Assembly: GCA_013298025.1 (NCBI GenBank)
Contig: JAAFJE010000001.1
Span: 124,001-188,000 of the forward strand
DNA from: Cytophagales bacterium
Lineage (GTDB): Bacteria > Bacteroidota > Bacteroidia > Cytophagales > Spirosomataceae
DNA length: 64,000 bases
Direction of reading: 5' to 3'
The position numbers and the translations under genes were made by a program. Below are positions 60,854 to 64,000 of the stretch, piece after piece. The notes beneath the pieces were generated by a model that was not told the origin of the DNA, did not search any database, and saw only the letters and a list, made by a program, of their open reading frames with translations. The first letter of the stretch is position 1. The number at the start of each line of letters is the position of its first letter.

Positions 60854-61193
60854 CGTCATTAAGTGAGAAGTGCAAAGCCCTACAATAAATCATTGAGAAA
60901 CAAGCATAAAAGATGAAAAAATAATAAAAAATATATGATTATTGCTAATACCACATAGCTACGCAACGCCTTGGAGCTTGGCTAATATCTTACAAAAGAA
61001 TGCTAAGATACTATACAAACGAAAGATTAGACCTAGGCTTTTACTGAAAAACAACAACAAAAAATCAGCATTTATATATATTACACGACACTTAACACTA
61101 TATCAAACAAAGAACCACGTTTGGAAATTTGTTTTTTAAGTTTTATTCTTGCATCGTAAACCTCATGAAATAACCTATTTAAGCTACATACAA
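60854..61193. other. Gene-free region holding direct repeat copy 2
   Basis: 340 bp between the ligase gene and the next lipoprotein gene. It is mostly the second 224-bp repeat. No terminator of typical form was found after the ligase gene. Confidence 0.5.
60954..61177 (+). repeat. 224-bp direct repeat, copy 2
   Basis: Ungapped match to 54896-55119. A 50-60 codon frame with the same stop is open in both copies, but copy 1 has no start codon and copy 2 only a TTG, and changes include several that alter residues, so a coding role is unlikely. The downstream gene starts 16 bases later. Confidence 0.85.
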
Positions 61194-61784
61194 ATGAAAA
61201 TGGTAGTTATGACAATATTGGTACGCATTGCAATAATTAGTTTGTTGGGAGTATTTTCATACTCATGTACTCCTGATTATAGGCGTTATAGGCAAATTAA
61301 ACCTAAGTTTTGGCTCTACGATGATAATAAGCATAGGAAAACATCATTTAGAAGTCTTATAGGCAGAGGTGTTCTAGGAAAATATGACGATGATAGCCTT
61401 CACTGTAATGGCTGGGCTGCTTTCTTTTATTTTACCATTGATGGTAATGGTAAGGTAAAATCTTTTTCGGTTGATAAAATATCAAGCCCTACATTTAGTG
61501 CAGAAGATTCGCTGATAATTCCTTTGGTAAGAAAAAGGCTTTATAATACCGAAGGAAAATGGCATAAACACTTCTGGACATCCCCCAAAACAGAATGTAG
61601 CTTTGTTCTTCCTTATTTTAGACATACAGATTACAGAGAGGGCTGTACTCAGGAACAAATAGAGCGACGATCTCAAATTTCGAGGATATCTCGGTCTATC
61701 AATCGTAATTCATTTCGTAAAGAAGGAAAGCGAAAATATAAGTATTGGTTTTCTCCTGTTGTCAACGTTCCTAATCAATTGTAA
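61194..61784 (+). CDS. Lipoprotein of unknown function
   Basis: 196 residues from the ATG at 61194, just downstream of repeat copy 2. Lipobox GVFSYSC. The body has a pattern FFYFTIDGNGKVKSFSVDKI followed by ...LIIPLVRKRLY and CSFVLPYF, similar to the gene at 62287 and loosely to TonB C-terminal-like beta-sheet domains (weak). The C-terminus is very basic (RSQISRISRSINRNSFRKEG). Function unknown. Confidence 0.6.
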   Translation: MKMVVMTILVRIAIISLLGVFSYSCTPDYRRYRQIKPKFWLYDDNKHRKTSFRSLIGRGVLGKYDDDSLHCNGWAAFFYFTIDGNGKVKSFSVDKISSPTFSAEDSLIIPLVRKRLYNTEGKWHKHFWTSPKTECSFVLPYFRHTDYREGCTQEQIERRSQISRISRSINRNSFRKEGKRKYKYWFSPVVNVPNQL

Positions 61785-61835
61785 CGATTTTTCCCTAAGT
61801 AATCTTTCAAAGGGTTAATGGGGTATTAAACTACC

Positions 61836-62201
61836 ATGAAAAATATTCTTTTTATTGCTATCATTTTAGCATTTGGAGGCTGTACACAAAGTACAACTGG
61901 TCTAAAGAAGATTTACGTCTTTACAAACTTTTATTCTATGATAGGCGAAAATTATATTTACACACGTGGCAATCATACCTTATATATTGTACCCATTTTG
62001 GTATTTGGTGATAGCTTAGTGCATCATGGCGATTTGCCTCCGATGTTTAAATGCTTTATAGAAGAAACCAATAATCCAACTGTTGTCGAAACAGTTTTCA
62101 TCAATAATCAATGGGGAAGTACCCGACTTACACCTGTGGATACGCTTTTGAAAAAGATAAGCACGCATAAGCCCCGAGGAGGTTTGTTACTTTTAGCCTA
62201 G
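61836..62201 (+). pseudogene. Small lipoprotein gene, probably frameshifted near its end
   Basis: 121 codons open, lipobox AFGGC. After about KKISTHKPRG the natural-looking sequence continues in the -1 frame as RFVTFSLEELPIKNPAKID and then the shared tail IFAKLIPLLPKK, with stop at 62276-62278. Restoring one base around 62175 would give a protein of about 147 residues ending like the 56726 gene. The annotated stop at 62201 may therefore be an artefact of a one-base loss. Function unknown. Confidence 0.6.
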
Positions 62202-62224
62202 AAGAACTTCCCATTAAAAACCCT

Positions 62225-62304
62225 GCCAAAATAGACGCTATTTTCGCCAAACTCATTCCTCTTTTACCGAAAAAATAATATTACAGATGAAAAAATACCT
62301 ATTA
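62225..62304 (+). repeat. Junction repeat, copy B
   Basis: 80 bp nearly identical to copy A (57440-57519), covering the tail codons NPAKIDAIFAKLIPLLPKK, the TATTACAG spacer and the MKKYLL start of the 62287 gene. Here the tail is out of frame with the upstream open frame. Confidence 0.85.
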
Positions 62305-62874
62305 ATGTTATCAATCCTGTTTCTTGTTTCTTGTAAACTGTTTGGACAAGAAACAGCCATGCTGTCTAACACTAAAATGCAACCAGAATATTTTATATGG
62401 ATGCACATTCGTGAAGGATTAAGGCAACTAAATTATAAAAAATGCTATGAATTTATGTTTACAGTTCGGTTTGAATTGGATAAAAAAACTGGAAATATAA
62501 AGACGCTGAAGTTTTCTGAAAATATTGTTGATACAAGTATTATCCGTGTGGTTCGTAAGGCATTTATAGACACTCAAACAATTTGGATTCTCAAAAATTG
62601 TAAAAAACAAAATCCATCGCTCGTGTTTTTACTACCCATTTGGATTCATATTCATAACAAAGGCTGTATTCCGATGAATACCTCTGACCCTTTTCAACCT
62701 GATTATGATAGAACTTTAAAAGATTTTGCGGCTCTCATAACCTTTCCTAAAAACGAATACTCAACAGATTCAGTTGTATATAAGAATGAAACATTAATGG
62801 AACGTAATAAAACAAAATTTGTCGGTATGTTACTCACTCCCATTAATATCGGTTTATCTGATGGTTATGATTGA
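62287..62874 (+). CDS. Secreted protein or lipoprotein of unknown function
   Basis: 195 residues. N-terminus MKKYLLMLSILFLVSCKLFG, either a lipoprotein signal (LVSC) or a cleavable signal (FGQ). The central FMFTVRFELDKKTGNIKTLK and FLLPIWIHIHNKGC resemble the 61194 lipoprotein. After its stop the same frame passes two more stops and then reads GIENLAKLSNVNDSIFAK plus IPLLPKK, a decayed version of the shared tail, so the gene probably once was longer. Function unknown. Confidence 0.6.
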   Translation: MKKYLLMLSILFLVSCKLFGQETAMLSNTKMQPEYFIWMHIREGLRQLNYKKCYEFMFTVRFELDKKTGNIKTLKFSENIVDTSIIRVVRKAFIDTQTIWILKNCKKQNPSLVFLLPIWIHIHNKGCIPMNTSDPFQPDYDRTLKDFAALITFPKNEYSTDSVVYKNETLMERNKTKFVGMLLTPINIGLSDGYD

Positions 62875-62940
62875 GGGAAGTTCTGGTAGGAACGAACATT
62901 CTAAGGCATTGAAAACTTAGCAAAACTTTCTAATGTTAAT

Positions 62941-63008
62941 GATTCTATCTTCGCCAAAATTCCTCTTTTACCGAAAAAATAATATTACAGATGAAAAAAT
63001 ACCTATTA
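62941..63008 (+). repeat. Junction repeat, copy C
   Basis: 68 bp matching copy A with a 3-base deletion in the tail (DSIFAKIPLLPKK). It joins the decayed tail after the 62287 gene to the signal peptide of the 62991 gene (MKKYLLPLF). Confidence 0.82.
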
Positions 63009-63701
63009 CCCCTGTTTGCCATATCGGGCATTTATTTCTATGCTCAGGCTCTACCCAAGCAAAATGCGGCTATCAACCAATGTGATAGCTGTGCCGTTGA
63101 GCGTCAAATACAAAAAGCCTTGAATAAAAAACGGCTGGCGTTTCATCAGAAAGTCGGCGTACTGCCTCGCTCTGTTCATACGCACTTCCAACACCTCAAC
63201 ACCACTAGCGAGGAAATCATAACCGACAGTCTGCCACACAATAAACGATTATTCAGAATCAAAAAACAATTCATCATTGCCAAAGGTACGGCTCAAACCT
63301 ACGTTGCGTTCCCTGTTGGCTTATTGCAGGTGACAACCCTTTCCAACAATACCCATCAATACAGTTGGGTCAACGAAGACTGGACTTTAGATACGACAAT
63401 GGGGCAAGGAGTGCAAATAAAAAATACGCAAAAGGATTATACGATTCAACTCTCCAATCCTGTGGTATATTCGGCAGTTTCGATGGATGAACGCTTTGTG
63501 ACGCTTTCTTTCAATGTAGGGATTGTGTATGGACAACAAATTGATACGACCATCGAGGTTGTTGAACCCAAGACAAAAGCAAAGGATAAAACGCTCATCC
63601 ATCTCAACCCAACATATACGTTTTACCTTCAAACCAAATATCTTGTATTAGATGCTGTTGTAGAAGGACGCAAAGTGCTGGCTCACCAAAAGTCTTTTTA
63701 A
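62991..63701 (+). CDS. Secreted protein sharing the C-terminal domain of the 55267 lipoprotein
   Basis: 236 residues with signal peptide (GIYFYAQ). CDSC (31-34) follows the signal region, then a helical stretch and the shared domain (about 85-230): RLFRIKKQFIIAKGTAQTYV, FPVGLLQVTTLSNNTHQYSW, NEDWTLD, TIEVVEPKTKAKDK, VLDAVVEGRKV. It appears to be a short form of the 55267 protein without the acidic linker. Function unknown; periplasmic or cell surface. Confidence 0.68.
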   Translation: MKKYLLPLFAISGIYFYAQALPKQNAAINQCDSCAVERQIQKALNKKRLAFHQKVGVLPRSVHTHFQHLNTTSEEIITDSLPHNKRLFRIKKQFIIAKGTAQTYVAFPVGLLQVTTLSNNTHQYSWVNEDWTLDTTMGQGVQIKNTQKDYTIQLSNPVVYSAVSMDERFVTLSFNVGIVYGQQIDTTIEVVEPKTKAKDKTLIHLNPTYTFYLQTKYLVLDAVVEGRKVLAHQKSF

Positions 63702-63711
63702 CCTCATGCCC

Positions 63712-63758
63712 AAAATTCCCTAAAAGTACTTTGCCATACAGCACTTTTAGGGAATTTT
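63712..63758. terminator. Strong bidirectional terminator
   Basis: Perfect 16-bp inverted repeat AAAATTCCCTAAAAGT (63712-63727) with complement 63743-63758, between the convergent stops of the secreted-protein locus and the CCA enzyme. Confidence 0.85.
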
Positions 63759-63760
63759 CC

Positions 63761-64000
63761 TTAATTACTTGCGGTTTTCAAGGCTTCGATGATGGTGAAA
63801 TTAGCTTGTAAACCCAATTTTTTTCCCTCTTCTATCACAAAAGGAAGCCCCGATTCGAGCGTATTGGCAATTTCACCTTCTAAAATGGCTTCTCTTACGG
63901 CAATTTTGATGATACCTACTTCTTTAGAAGGTTGAATCCCAAAAATTTCCATAATCATCTCGCCTGTTACCATGGGTTGAAACTGGCGTAATTTATCTTT
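63761..64000 (-). CDS. cca: CCA tRNA nucleotidyltransferase, C-terminal fragment
   Basis: 79 residues visible; the 5' part is beyond the window. FQPMVTGEMIMEIFGIQPSK, GIIKIAVREAILEGEI and FVIEEGKKLGL match the C-terminal end of Bacteroidota CCA-adding enzymes with an HD domain. The whole enzyme adds or repairs the CCA end of tRNA. A short ATG frame inside this fragment is not the real start. Confidence 0.8.
   Translation of the reverse strand, partial: KDKLRQFQPMVTGEMIMEIFGIQPSKEVGIIKIAVREAILEGEIANTLESGLPFVIEEGKKLGLQANFTIIEALKTASN

Noticed and set aside
60942-61139. 65-residue frame inside repeat copy 2
   Set aside because: It has only a TTG start, copy 1 has no start codon, and the differences between copies do not favour silent positions.

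Overview
The window looks like chromosomal DNA of a Bacteroidota member, probably order Cytophagales. The support is three SusC/SusD outer-membrane pairs, a hybrid two-component system fused to an AraC regulator, an ECF sigma factor beside a FecR-like anti-sigma fragment, many Bacteroidota lipoprotein signals, and TAnnTTTG-type promoter boxes in place of Shine-Dalgarno sites. No rRNA, tRNA or insertion sequence was recognised.

Layout. 1-1041: start of an RND efflux adaptor. 1.2-2.4 kb: a methyltransferase back to back with an AraC-type regulator. 2.5-23.4 kb: a polysaccharide utilisation locus (PUL) with GH2, GH16, GH88 and GH43-like enzymes, two SusC/SusD pairs, and a divergent hybrid sensor/regulator. 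The enzyme set fits a galactose- and uronate-containing glycan such as type II arabinogalactan (inference). 23.4-30.9 kb: housekeeping and accessory genes (YcxB-like, Nudix, MFS, nucleotidase, DeoR, cupin, HAD, SCP2, MpaB). 31.0-32.1 kb: a hicA-hicB toxin-antitoxin pair with a short CRISPR array between the two genes. 32.6-41.3 kb: FKBP isomerase, AraC regulator, universal stress protein, L,D-transpeptidase and two secreted amidohydrolases. 41.6-47.7 kb: ECF sigma factor, a 90-residue anti-sigma-like protein, and a third SusC/SusD pair. 47.9-48.9 kb: threonine aldolase. 49.2-52.7 kb: an AT-rich restriction-modification island with two C5 cytosine methyltransferases flanking a nuclease gene that appears frameshifted. 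52.7-54.8 kb: two outer-membrane beta-barrel paralogues and a tRNA methyltransferase. 54.9-63.7 kb: an AT-rich locus of lipoproteins and secreted proteins, a transglutaminase-like protein and an O-antigen-ligase/TPR membrane protein. 63.8-64.0 kb: the C-terminus of a CCA-adding enzyme.

The most unusual parts are two. First, the CRISPR array sits inside the hicAB unit in the same transcriptional sense, which recalls CRISPR-regulated toxin-antitoxin arrangements. Second, the 54.9-63.7 kb locus has two 224-bp direct repeats exactly 6,058 bp apart and three copies of a gene-to-gene junction of about 70-80 bp. That junction joins the tail of one secreted-protein gene to the signal peptide of the next, suggesting cassette-like duplication and exchange. 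Two probable one-base frameshifts (about 50,905 and about 62,175) could be biological or sequencing errors.
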